Notes under the pieces: model-generated | Told to the model about the DNA's origin: nothing | The model's database searches: none | What the model saw: the letters and a program-made list of their open reading frames with translations, nothing else | Made by a program: the position numbers and the translations under genes | Part shown: in pieces, positions 40,270 through 48,881 of the stretch | Numbering within the stretch: the stretch's first letter is position 1 | Layout: each line of letters opens with the position of its first letter | NCBI RefSeq assembly: GCF_003402475.1 | Contig: NZ_BFAB01000005.1 | Span: forward strand, 251,633 to 315,632 | Direction of reading: 5' to 3' | DNA length: 64,000 nt | From: Mycobacterium sp. MFM001 | GTDB lineage: Bacteria > Actinomycetota > Actinomycetes > Mycobacteriales > Mycobacteriaceae

Positions 40270-43200
40270 TCAGCGGAAGTCGCGGGACTTCGAGGCCATT
40301 CTCAGCGTGAGCTTGCCCAATCGCTCGGCCACGACAGTGACTGCGCCGCTTGCGTTTTGGACCTGGCCGCGGACCACCAGCGCCGACGCCGTCTGCGCCA
40401 GTTTGCGGTGCCGCGACCACACTCCCGGTGTACAGAGCACGTTGACCATGCCGGTCTCGTCTTCGAGGTTGAGAAACGTCACCCCCTGCGCCGTCGCCGG
40501 CCGCTGCCGATGGGTCACCGCGCCGGCGATCAGCACCCGGTCGCCGTCGGGCACTTCGATTAGTTTTTCGGCCGGCACGACGCCCATCGCGTCCAGGTCC
40601 TCGCGCAGGAACTGGGTCGGGTAGCTGTCCGGGGAGATGCCGGTGGCCCACACGTCGGCGGCGGCCAGCTCCAGCTCGCTCATCCCGGGCAACGACGGGA
40701 TGTGCGACGACGAGCCCACCCCGGGTAGCCGGTCCGGCCGTTGGGTGGCCGCCGCCCCGGCCGCCCACAGCGCTTCCCGTCGCGACATCCCGAAGCAGGC
40801 CAGCGCCCCCGCGGTGGCCAACACCTCGGTCTGCGGCACGCTCAACTGGATGCGACCTGTCAGATCCAGCAGAGATGCGAACGGCCCGTTGGCTTTTCGT
40901 TCCTCGACCAGTTTCTCGGCCAGGTCGTCGCCGATATGGCGGATACTGCCCAGCCCGAGCCGCACCTCGGTCCCGGCGTTCTCCAGCGTGGCGTGCGCCA
41001 GGCTGGCGTTGACGTCCGGCCCGTGCACCGCCACGCCGTGCCGGCGGGCGTCGGCCACCAACGACTGCGGCGAGTAGAAGCCCATCGGCTGGGCACGCAG
41101 CAGCGCCGCGCAGAACGCCGCCGGGTGGTGCAGCTTGAACCACGACGAGTAGAACACCAGCGATGCGAAACTCAGCGCATGGCTTTCCGGAAAGCCGAAA
41201 TTGGCGAAGGCCTCCAGCTTTTCGTACACTCGGTCGATCACCGCGTCATCGGCGCCGTGCAACGCCCGCATGCCGTCGTAGAACCGGCCGCGCAGCCGTT
41301 GCATCCGTTCGGCCGAGCGCTTGGACCCCATGGCGCGGCGCAGCTGGTCGGCTTCGGCGGCGGAAAACCCGGCGCAGTCCACCGCCAGCTGCATCAGCTG
41401 TTCCTGAAACAGCGGCACGCCAAGGGTTTTCCGCAATGCCGTCTCCATCGAGGGATGGTCGTAGACCACCCGGTCGACCTCGTTGCGTCGGCGAATGTAC
41501 GGGTGTACCGAACCACCCTGGATGGGCCCTGGCCGGATCAGCGCGACTTCCACCACCAGGTCGTAGAACTCCCGCGGCTTGAGTCTCGGCAAAGTAGCCA
41601 TCTGCGCTCGCGACTCCACCTGGAACACCCCGACGGAATCGGCCCGCTGCAACATCTCGTACACCGCCGGCTCGGAGAGATCCAGCTTGGCCAGGTCCAC
41701 GTCGATGCCCTTGTGCTCGGCCACCAGGTCGATCGCATAGTGCAGCGCCGAGAGCATACCCAGGCCGAGAAGGTCGAATTTCACCAAACCGATTGCCGCG
41801 CAGTCGTCTTTGTCCCACTGCAACACGCTGCGGTTCTCCATCCGCGCCCATTCCACCGGACACACGTCGGCGATCGGACGGTCGCAGATCACCATGCCAC
41901 CGGAGTGGATGCCCATGTGCCGCGGCAGGTTGGCGATCTGGGTGGCCAGCTCGATCACCTGCTCGGGAATGTCCTCCACGTCCGGGGAATCGGCCAGCCC
42001 GTTCCAGCGACTGATCTGTTTGCTCCACGCGTCTTGCTGACCTTGCGAGAAGCCCAGCGCACGAGCCATGTCGCGCACCGCGATTCGCCCGCGGTAGGTG
42101 ATCACGTTGGCGACCTGCGCGGCGTAGTCGCGGCCGTATTTGTCGTAGACGTACTGGATGACCTTCTCGCGCTGATCCGACTCGATGTCGATGTCGATGT
42201 CGGGCGGCCCGTCTCGCACCGGCGACAGGAAGCGCTCGAACAACAGCTCGTTGGCGACCGGGTCGACGGCGGTGACCCCGAGCGCGTAGCAGACTGCCGA
42301 GTTGGCCGCCGATCCCCGACCCTGACACAGGATGTTGTTCTCCCGGCAGAATCGGGTGATGTCGTGCACCACCAGGAAGTAGCCCGGAAACTTCAGCTGC
42401 TCAATGACTTTCAGCTCATGGTCGATCTGCGCGTAAGCTTTCCGAGCGCGCTCGGGTGGACCGTAGCGGTCGCGGGCACCGGCCAGGGTCAGCTGGCGCA
42501 GCCAACTGTCTTCGCTGTGCCCGGGCGGCACGTCGAACGGCGGCAGCTGCGGGGCGATCAGCGCTAGCCCGAACGCGCACTGCTCGCCGAGTTCGGCCGC
42601 GGCACTGACCGCCTCGGGATGCCAGGCGAACAGCCGGGCCATCTCCTCGCCGGAGCGCAGGTGCGAACCGCCCAGCGGCGCAAGCCATCCGGCGGCCTCG
42701 TCCAGGGATTGGCGGGCCCGGATTGCGCCCATCGCCATCGCCAGCCGGGCGCGCGACGGCTCGGCAAAATGTGCGCCGGTGGTGGCGATCACGCTGACGC
42801 CGAACCGCGGCGCCAGCGCCGCCAACGCGGCGTTGCGTTCGTCGTCGATAGGCTGGCCGTGATGGGTCAGCTCGATGCTGACCCGGTCGGCGCCGAACCG
42901 GTCCACCAGGTCGGCCAGTGCATCGGCGGCGGCCTCCGGGCCCCTAGCGTAAAGAGCTTGCCGCACATGGCCTTTGCGACACCCGGTCAGGATGTGCCAG
43001 TGCCCGCCAGCCGCGTCGGTCAGCGCGTCGAAATCGAAGCGCGGCTTGCCCTTCTCGCCGCCGGCCAGGTGCGCGGCGGTCAGCTGCCGCGACAACCGCC
43101 GGTAGCCCTCCGCGCCGCGGGCCAGCACCAGCAGGTGCGGGCCCGGCGGATCGGGTGCCTCGGTGCGGGCGCCGGATCCCAACGACAGCTCGGCGCCGAA

Positions 43201-43614
43201 CACAGTGGCGATGTCCAGTTCCGCGGCGGCCTCGGCGAAGCGCACCGCCCCGTACAGGCCGTTGTGATCGGTCAGCGCGATGGCGCGCAGATCCAGCCGC
43301 GCCGCCTCCTCGACCAGTTCCTCCGGCGTGCTGGCCCCGTCGAGGAAGCTGTATGCCGAATGCGCGTGCAACTCGGCATAGGCGACCGATGAGCGGACCG
43401 GCCGGTTGTCTCCCGGTGGCTGATACCGTCCGCGCCGGCGTGACCGAGGGCCGTCGTCCGGCGGCTCGGCGGCAACCGGCATGTTGGCCCGGCGGGGTTT
43501 GTCGCGCGGCGACCCGCTGCGCCCGGCTCCGCCGCGCTTGCGATCGCCGCGGGGTTTGCCGTCGAGCACCCGCTCCATTTCCGCCCAACTCGGCGGGCCG
43601 TTTCCCCAGCCCAC
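40270..43614 (-). CDS. dnaE2: Error-prone DNA polymerase III alpha subunit
   Basis: Translesion C-family polymerase that works with ImuA' and ImuB in damage-induced mutagenesis. It has 1114 residues from the GTG at 43614 (V-G-W-G-N-G-P-P), matching the Rv3370c start apart from the codon. PHP domain near the N-terminus (AELHAHSAYSFLDGA), polymerase metal site PDIDIDIESDQR in the palm, and the OB-fold near the C-terminus. A longer frame to 43683 would translate through the SOS box and is rejected. LexA control is visible directly upstream. Confidence 0.95.
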   Translation of the reverse strand: MGWGNGPPSWAEMERVLDGKPRGDRKRGGAGRSGSPRDKPRRANMPVAAEPPDDGPRSRRRGRYQPPGDNRPVRSSVAYAELHAHSAYSFLDGASTPEELVEEAARLDLRAIALTDHNGLYGAVRFAEAAAELDIATVFGAELSLGSGARTEAPDPPGPHLLVLARGAEGYRRLSRQLTAAHLAGGEKGKPRFDFDALTDAAGGHWHILTGCRKGHVRQALYARGPEAAADALADLVDRFGADRVSIELTHHGQPIDDERNAALAALAPRFGVSVIATTGAHFAEPSRARLAMAMGAIRARQSLDEAAGWLAPLGGSHLRSGEEMARLFAWHPEAVSAAAELGEQCAFGLALIAPQLPPFDVPPGHSEDSWLRQLTLAGARDRYGPPERARKAYAQIDHELKVIEQLKFPGYFLVVHDITRFCRENNILCQGRGSAANSAVCYALGVTAVDPVANELLFERFLSPVRDGPPDIDIDIESDQREKVIQYVYDKYGRDYAAQVANVITYRGRIAVRDMARALGFSQGQQDAWSKQISRWNGLADSPDVEDIPEQVIELATQIANLPRHMGIHSGGMVICDRPIADVCPVEWARMENRSVLQWDKDDCAAIGLVKFDLLGLGMLSALHYAIDLVAEHKGIDVDLAKLDLSEPAVYEMLQRADSVGVFQVESRAQMATLPRLKPREFYDLVVEVALIRPGPIQGGSVHPYIRRRNEVDRVVYDHPSMETALRKTLGVPLFQEQLMQLAVDCAGFSAAEADQLRRAMGSKRSAERMQRLRGRFYDGMRALHGADDAVIDRVYEKLEAFANFGFPESHALSFASLVFYSSWFKLHHPAAFCAALLRAQPMGFYSPQSLVADARRHGVAVHGPDVNASLAHATLENAGTEVRLGLGSIRHIGDDLAEKLVEERKANGPFASLLDLTGRIQLSVPQTEVLATAGALACFGMSRREALWAAGAAATQRPDRLPGVGSSSHIPSLPGMSELELAAADVWATGISPDSYPTQFLREDLDAMGVVPAEKLIEVPDGDRVLIAGAVTHRQRPATAQGVTFLNLEDETGMVNVLCTPGVWSRHRKLAQTASALVVRGQVQNASGAVTVVAERLGKLTLRMASKSRDFR

Positions 43615-43619
43615 CTGAA

Positions 43620-43649
43620 CATCGTATCGAACTGACGTTCGATACGATG
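43620..43649 (-). promoter_or_regulatory. SOS box (LexA site) of dnaE2
   Basis: TCGAAC-TGAC-GTTCGA (43627-43642) is the full mycobacterial LexA consensus; the palindrome extends to 13-bp perfect arms over 43620-43649. On the minus strand TACGAT, a TANNNT -10, lies inside the right half and ends 6 bp before the GTG start, so LexA would cover the promoter and the mRNA would be leaderless. Confidence 0.92.
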
Positions 43650-43709
43650 TCGAACGTCGACTTGTTGGGGAGATCGCGGGCAAATCGGCGCAACAAGTCG
43701 ACGCTCGGC
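43649..43709. repeat. Intergenic hairpin repeat, copy D
   Basis: Arms 43649-43667 and 43691-43709 match at 17 of 19 positions, loop 23 nt. Left arm GTCGAACGTCGACTTGTTG, right arm on the minus strand GCCGAGCGTCGACTTGTTG. It directly abuts the dnaE2 SOS palindrome and follows the end of the universal stress gene region, between two minus-strand genes. Confidence 0.75.
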
Positions 43710-43719
43710 GCCGAAGAGG

Positions 43720-44586
43720 TTAGGCGCGACGGGCCACGATCACCGGCGTGCGGGATGCCTGCACCACCGCCAGGCTGACCGACCCGAGCAGCATTCCCGC
43801 GAAGCCGCCCCGGCCGTGGCTGCCCACCACAACCAGCTGCGCCGAGTGCGACTGTTCGATCAGCTGATCGGCAGGCCGGTCGCCGACCACCACCCGGCGC
43901 ACCGCGACATCGGGATAGCGCTCCTGCCAGCCCGCCAGCTGCTCGGCGAGCACCCGCTCCCCGCCGGCTTGCATGCTGGCGAGATCGATCCCGGGCACGT
44001 CGAACAATCCCGTGTCATGCCAGGCGTACACGGCGACGAGCTCCACGCCCCGCAACGAGGCCTCCTCGAAGGCGAGCGCCGTCGCGGCATCGGAGACCGG
44101 CGAACCGTCGACGCCCACCACCACTGGGGAGTTGGCCGGGTGAGTCGCCGGGTCTTCGTCGTGGATGACCGCCACCGGGCAGTGCGCATGGCGGACCAGG
44201 TTGGCGCTGACCGAGCCCAGCAGAGTGCGTCGCAACCAGCCGTGCCCCCGGCAGCCGACGACGACCATTGCGGCTTCCTTGCTCAGGTCCACCAGCGTGG
44301 GAACGGTGTGCCCGACCACGGTCTCGGCGCCAACCTGCGGCGGGCCGGCCGCGCTCTGCTCGACGATCCCGGACGCCTCCTCAAGGTGGCGCTGCCCCTG
44401 CTCCTCCTGCCACTGCATGTAGCCCGGCGGCATCGGAGTCTCGGGAAACGTCATCACGACGGGCGGGGCGAGCACATGAACCAAGCTGAGTGGAACGCCA
44501 CGCATGGCTGCATCGCGAGCCGCCCAGTCCACCGCCACTTTCGACGACGGCGATCCGTCCACACCGACCACGATTCCGCGACGCAT
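43720..44586 (-). CDS. Tandem-domain universal stress protein
   Basis: A 288-residue protein of two Usp domains (about 1-145 and 150-288). Each has the ATP-binding signature: [18 protein letters not shown] and [18 protein letters not shown]. It resembles the Rv1996/Rv2005c/Rv2026c group, which in M. tuberculosis belongs to the hypoxia (DosR) regulon; no DosR box is obvious to me here. The ATG at 44586 is preferred to one at 44622 because it begins at the domain ([11 protein letters not shown]). Stop lies beside hairpin copy D; the gene is divergent from otsB. Not at this locus in M. tuberculosis as I recall. Confidence 0.9.
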   Translation of the reverse strand: MRRGIVVGVDGSPSSKVAVDWAARDAAMRGVPLSLVHVLAPPVVMTFPETPMPPGYMQWQEEQGQRHLEEASGIVEQSAAGPPQVGAETVVGHTVPTLVDLSKEAAMVVVGCRGHGWLRRTLLGSVSANLVRHAHCPVAVIHDEDPATHPANSPVVVGVDGSPVSDAATALAFEEASLRGVELVAVYAWHDTGLFDVPGIDLASMQAGGERVLAEQLAGWQERYPDVAVRRVVVGDRPADQLIEQSHSAQLVVVGSHGRGGFAGMLLGSVSLAVVQASRTPVIVARRA

Positions 44587-44636
44587 CTGCTCACCTGCTC
44601 CCACGCTAAATCGCCGGCGCACTTAATGTCATTGGC

Positions 44637-45743
44637 ATGTCGGTCATCATCGACCCGCGTCGCCACGACGCGGTGCTGTTCGACCTGAACGATCCGTCGA
44701 CCGACGCGTTAACCGAGAGACTGCGCGACGCCGGTGTCGCCGCCGAGCCCGTCGGGTCGGCGGTGCGGCCGGGCCGGTGCGCCGTCGTCACCGCAACCGC
44801 GGACGGTGTCGCTGCCGCGCGGGCCGGCGGATTCGCGCTGGTCATCGGGGTCGATGCGACGGGATCCGGTGACGAACTGCGCCGTCGGGGGGCCGACGCG
44901 GTGGTCGCCGATCTGCGCGACGTGCAGGTGCGCACCGGGGATCGCCGCATGTCGGAGCTGCCCGACGGCATGCAGGCACTCGACGTGGCCGCCGCCGGCC
45001 GGCCCGCGGTGTTCTTCGACTTCGACGGCACGCTTTCGGAGATCGTCGACAACCCCGACTCGGCCCGGCTGGCCGACGGCGCGGCCGCCGCGCTGACGTC
45101 GCTGACGGCGCGGTGCCCGGTTGCGATACTGTCCGGCCGCGACCTCGCTGACGTCCGCGAGCGGATCGGGCTGCCCGGCATCTGGTATGCGGGCAGCCAC
45201 GGTTTCGAGCTGACCGGGCCCGACGGCGAACACCACCACAACGAAGAAGCGGCGGCCGCGATCCCGGTGCTCGAGCAGGCCGCCGAGCAGTTGCGCGACC
45301 AGCTGCGGCAGATCACCGGAGTTGCGGTGGAACACAAGCGCTTTGGTGTGGCCGTGCATTACCGCAACGCCGAACGTGACCGGGTCGGCGAGGTGACCGC
45401 GGCGGTGCGAGCAGCCGGTCAGCGCAGCAAGCTTCGGGTGACCACCGGGCGTGAGGTCATCGAGCTTCGCCCAAACGTCGACTGGGACAAGGGAAAGACG
45501 CTGCGCTGGGTGCTTGACCACATCCGCGACGTCGAAGACGGTGGCCTGCTACCGATCTACCTCGGCGACGACATCACCGACGAGGACGCGTTCGACGCGG
45601 TGCGCGACGACGGCATCGGAATCGTGGTGCGCCACACCGAAGATGGGGATCGCGCCACCGCCGCGGGCTATGCGCTGGACAGCCCGGCCCGGGTCGTCGC
45701 ATTCACCGAGCAACTGGCAAGCCAGATAGGACAACATCGATGA
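44637..45743 (+). CDS. otsB: Trehalose-6-phosphate phosphatase
   Basis: Removes phosphate from trehalose-6-P to give free trehalose for mycolate carrier lipids and stress protection. The protein has 368 residues. The HAD catalytic site is DFDGT (128-132; D128, D130), with LSGRDL as motif II region and GDDITDEDAF as motif IV. Residues 1-115 form a degenerate HAD-like half (DAVLFDLND at 11-19 lacks the second aspartate position context), as known for mycobacterial OtsB2. Corresponds to Rv3372. Coupled to the next gene by ATGA. Confidence 0.93.
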   Translation: MSVIIDPRRHDAVLFDLNDPSTDALTERLRDAGVAAEPVGSAVRPGRCAVVTATADGVAAARAGGFALVIGVDATGSGDELRRRGADAVVADLRDVQVRTGDRRMSELPDGMQALDVAAAGRPAVFFDFDGTLSEIVDNPDSARLADGAAAALTSLTARCPVAILSGRDLADVRERIGLPGIWYAGSHGFELTGPDGEHHHNEEAAAAIPVLEQAAEQLRDQLRQITGVAVEHKRFGVAVHYRNAERDRVGEVTAAVRAAGQRSKLRVTTGREVIELRPNVDWDKGKTLRWVLDHIRDVEDGGLLPIYLGDDITDEDAFDAVRDDGIGIVVRHTEDGDRATAAGYALDSPARVVAFTEQLASQIGQHR

Positions 45744-46897
45744 CGACATTGATCCGGCGGTTGGGTTACCTGCTGTGCACACTCACCGTCGTCGTGGCGG
45801 GCTGCACGTCGGAAAGCCAGGCTCCCACTCCGCCGTCGTCCGCCGACCCGGTCAAGGCCCAGGCGGTCCTGAAGATCGTCCGCGACACGATGGCGCAGGC
45901 TCATCTGAAAGCGGCGCTTGTCCGGGTCACGGTGGACGGCAAGGAGATTGTCACCCAGGCGCTCGGCGACTCGATGACCGGCGTGCCCGCGACCACGAGC
46001 ATGTTTTTCCGCAACGGCACGGTGGCGATGTCCTACGTCTCCACGCTGCTGCTCAAACTCGTCGACGAGAAGAAGCTGCGGCTGGACGACAAGCTGTCCA
46101 CCTGGCTGCCCGACGTCCCGAACGCCGACCGGGTGACGCTGCGTCAGTTGGCACACATGACGTCGGGCTACCAGGACTACGTGAACGACGAATTCACTGC
46201 GGCCCGCGACGCCGACCCGTTCCGGCAGTGGACGCCCGAGGAGCTGCTCGGGTATGCGGTGCACAAGCCGTTGCTCTACGAGCCGGGAACCAATTGGAAC
46301 TACGCCCGCACCAACTATGTGCTGCTCGGCCTGGCGTTGGAGAAGGCCACCGGCGTGGAACTACCGAAGCTCTTAGCCGACAAGGTGCTTGGGCCGCTGG
46401 CACTGATCAACACGGCCAACACGTATACCCCGCAGATCCCGGTGCCGACTCTGCATGCGTTCACCTCGGAGCGCCGCCGAGCGCTCAAGATCCCGCCCGG
46501 CACACCGTTTTACGAAGACGCCACGTTCTGGAATCCGTCCTGGATGATGCCCCGCGGCGCGGTCCAGACCACCAACATCTACGACCTCGAAGCCACCGCG
46601 GTGGGCATCGGCTCGGGCAAGCTGTTATCGCCCGAGTCGTACAAGGCGATGGTGACACCGGATCACGGCTACGGACTGGGGATCGTCATCTCCGGCAATT
46701 GGCTGCTGCAGAATCCGATGTCCGCCGGCGTGTCCGCGGTCGAGGCCTACCTGCCGTCGCAGAAGATCGCGATCGCGGTTGCAGTCACCTACGCGCCCAC
46801 GGCGTTTGACGACCAAGGCAACTACCGCAACGAGGCCGAAACGCTGTTTGCGAAGGTCGGCGCCGAACTGGCGCCCAATGACGCGCCGCCGGAGTAA
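45740..46897 (+). CDS. Lipoprotein with degenerate serine beta-lactamase fold
   Basis: A 385-residue lipoprotein: signal peptide with lipobox VVAGC (C22). The rest aligns with class C beta-lactamase/DD-peptidase-like esterases (LLLKLVDEKKLRLDDKLSTWLP, TLRQLAHMTSGY, NYARTNYVLLGLAL). The catalytic motifs are changed: where S-x-x-K is expected (FFRNGTVAMSY) there is T94 and M97, and the Y-S-N motif is Y188-A-R. It is probably not a serine hydrolase; it may bind peptidoglycan or lipid. ATGA overlap with otsB. Confidence 0.85.
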   Translation: MTTLIRRLGYLLCTLTVVVAGCTSESQAPTPPSSADPVKAQAVLKIVRDTMAQAHLKAALVRVTVDGKEIVTQALGDSMTGVPATTSMFFRNGTVAMSYVSTLLLKLVDEKKLRLDDKLSTWLPDVPNADRVTLRQLAHMTSGYQDYVNDEFTAARDADPFRQWTPEELLGYAVHKPLLYEPGTNWNYARTNYVLLGLALEKATGVELPKLLADKVLGPLALINTANTYTPQIPVPTLHAFTSERRRALKIPPGTPFYEDATFWNPSWMMPRGAVQTTNIYDLEATAVGIGSGKLLSPESYKAMVTPDHGYGLGIVISGNWLLQNPMSAGVSAVEAYLPSQKIAIAVAVTYAPTAFDDQGNYRNEAETLFAKVGAELAPNDAPPE

Positions 46898-47119
46898 TCA
46901 GCTGTCTTCGTCTTCCTCGTCCTCTTTGTCCTCGTCTTTGGGCTTGTCGCCGTCTTCGGCCTGCCCTACCTCGAGGGTGGCCCAATGACTGGGCGAGATG
47001 AGGACGGACCACTTTCCGGCCTCGCGCCCCATTTTGAGGACGCCGTTTTCGACTTCCCACTTGGTGCTGTCGTCGTAGTCGGTCTCTTGACCGTCGCTGT
47101 AGGTGAGTTTGAACGCCAT
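46898..47119 (-). CDS. Small conserved protein with an acidic tail
   Basis: A 73-residue protein I do not assign to a function. Residues 1-50 are compact (MAFKLTYSDGQETDYDDSTK..., with W and Y residues), residues 55-73 are almost only D, E and K (KPKDEDKEDEEDEDS), a disordered acidic tail. The ATG at 47119 is chosen over 47137 because the first six residues of the longer form look non-coding. Its stop abuts the stop of the lipoprotein gene. Confidence 0.72.
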   Translation of the reverse strand: MAFKLTYSDGQETDYDDSTKWEVENGVLKMGREAGKWSVLISPSHWATLEVGQAEDGDKPKDEDKEDEEDEDS

Positions 47120-47148
47120 GGCCGCAGAATGCCGCAATGACGCCCTCG

Positions 47149-48021
47149 TTAAACCTCGGTGTATTCCACCTCGCCGTCTTCGAGCACCAGCCGCGCGTCG
47201 CTCCCATCAGGTGCGGCGGCCTCGGTGCGGAACACCGCCTTGCCGGGTTCGGTGCGCCAGATCAAGGTGGTCAGCGTCTCGCCCGGGAAGACCGGCTTGG
47301 TGAACCGTGCGCTGATCGAGGTGATCGCGGCCGCGTCGCCCTTGCCGAGCTCGGCGACCAGCGCGCGACCCGACACCCCATACGTGCACAACCCATGCAT
47401 GATCGGCTTGGGAAAGCCGGCCAGCTCCCGGGCGAACCACGGGTCGCTGTGCAACGGGTTGCGATCGCCGGAGAGCCGATAAATCAGCGGCTGATCTTCC
47501 CGGGTGGGCAACGGGATTCGGGCGTCGGGCTCGCGGTCGGGGATTTCGGGCGCGGCCGGCCGCTGTCCCGGCTCGCCGCCGAAGCCGCCTTCGCCGCGGA
47601 TGACGAGCGTCGTGAGCGTCTCAGCGACCAGCGTCCCCGAATCGGGGTCGGTGCCGCGGCCGCGCAGCACGACGATGGCGTTCTTGCCCTCGCCCTTGTC
47701 CTGGATGTCAGCCACCTCGGTGACCACCGACAGCTTGCCCGCCGGCGGCAACGGTGTGTGCAGCCGAATGCCCTGCGAACCGTGTAAGAGCATGGCCCAG
47801 TTGAACGTTCCGATCTTGGCGGCCGCCCCGAATGCGGGACAGCAGATCACCGCATAGGTCGGCAGCACCTGCTGGGTGATGCCGTGGCTGTTCTCGGTGG
47901 TGAAGGACAGGTCGGCGGTGCCGGCGCCGACACCGAGCGCATAGAGCAGGGTGTCGCGGTCGGTCCACTCGAACAGCATCGGCTCGGTTGTCGCGCCGAC
48001 AGCCTTGGGATCGATCGCCAT
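47149..48021 (-). CDS. htdY: (R)-3-hydroxyacyl dehydratase, MaoC family
   Basis: Dehydrates (R)-3-hydroxyacyl thioesters in long-chain fatty or mycolic acid metabolism. It has 290 residues in two hot-dog halves; the C-terminal half has the hydratase 2 motif YRLSGDRNPLHSDP with catalytic Asp and His, followed by PIMHGLCTYG. The N-terminal half lacks it, as in other double hot-dog enzymes. The ATG at 48021 has GAGGAGAC upstream. Corresponds to Rv3389c (HtdY). Confidence 0.93.
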   Translation of the reverse strand: MAIDPKAVGATTEPMLFEWTDRDTLLYALGVGAGTADLSFTTENSHGITQQVLPTYAVICCPAFGAAAKIGTFNWAMLLHGSQGIRLHTPLPPAGKLSVVTEVADIQDKGEGKNAIVVLRGRGTDPDSGTLVAETLTTLVIRGEGGFGGEPGQRPAAPEIPDREPDARIPLPTREDQPLIYRLSGDRNPLHSDPWFARELAGFPKPIMHGLCTYGVSGRALVAELGKGDAAAITSISARFTKPVFPGETLTTLIWRTEPGKAVFRTEAAAPDGSDARLVLEDGEVEYTEV

Positions 48022-48108
48022 CCGGGTCTCCTCTCGATCGGGTTCAGCGGCGTGGCCATTCCAGCCAAATTCACCACACTGAAGCCTCCGACAAGGCAGG
48101 CTATCGCC

Positions 48109-48816
48109 ATGCCGAACCGCACCCTTATCTGGAAGGCTCTCGCCGCGCTTGTCGTGGGGATAACCGTCGGCGCCTGCTCGGGTGGCACACCGCACGTGCG
48201 CAGCATCACCCTGACCTTCGTCCGGCACGCCGAGTCCGAGGCCAACGCCGACGGAATGATCAACACCGAGGTGCCCGGGCCGGGTCTTACCGAACAGGGC
48301 GAGGGGCAGGCCGAGCAGCTCGCCCGTCAGCTGGCGCGCAACAAATACGACGGCGTGTACGCGTCGACAATGATCCGCACCCAGCAGACCGCGGCGCCGT
48401 TGGCCAAACAACTCCACGAGCAGGTCCAGATCCTGCCCGGCCTGCGTGAAATCGACGCGGGTTGGTACGACAACACCCGCTCGGACCGGGCCAGCCAGAC
48501 CTATCTGTTGGCTCCCGCCGATTGGCTGAACGGCGACATCCAGGACGCCATCCCGGGCTCGATCAGCGGGAAAAAATTCAACGACCAGTTCAGTGCTGCC
48601 GTCCAGAAGATCTACGACAGCGGCGACAACAAGCCGATCGCGTTCTCGCACGGCACCGCGATCGCGTACTGGACGCTGATGAATGTGAAGAACCCCAACG
48701 ACAGCCTCGCCAAGACCCATCCGCTGCCCAACACGGGGCGGGTGGTCGTCACCGGCAGCCCCGCGATGGGGTGGACGCTGGTGGACTGGGACGGCATCCG
48801 GGACTTCCGCTACTAG
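48109..48816 (+). CDS. lpqD: Histidine phosphatase lipoprotein
   Basis: A 235-residue lipoprotein with lipobox TVGAC (C23). The catalytic domain is of the phosphoglycerate mutase/histidine phosphatase fold: FVRHAESEAN holds phospho-acceptor H40, YASTMIRTQQTA and LREIDAGWYD are conserved, and the second histidine is in FSHGTAIAYW. Exported to the envelope; substrate unknown. The ATG at 48109 was chosen as the start that gives an intact signal peptide. Divergent from htdY. Corresponds to Rv3390. Confidence 0.92.
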   Translation: MPNRTLIWKALAALVVGITVGACSGGTPHVRSITLTFVRHAESEANADGMINTEVPGPGLTEQGEGQAEQLARQLARNKYDGVYASTMIRTQQTAAPLAKQLHEQVQILPGLREIDAGWYDNTRSDRASQTYLLAPADWLNGDIQDAIPGSISGKKFNDQFSAAVQKIYDSGDNKPIAFSHGTAIAYWTLMNVKNPNDSLAKTHPLPNTGRVVVTGSPAMGWTLVDWDGIRDFRY

Positions 48817-48881
48817 TTACGCGGATCGATCGCGTCACACGGCATTGACGGTTGCCGGTACCAGCGGTCACGATTGCATGC

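Noticed and set aside
43615-43683. Longer N-terminus for dnaE2
   Set aside because: It would be translated through the SOS box and the -10 element, and the added residues do not match the family.
48834-48859. Third possible ECF41 promoter before acrA1 (GTCACA-N16-CGGT)
   Set aside because: The -10 box is CGGT, not CGTC, and the T before GTCACA is missing. Not counted with the two exact matches.
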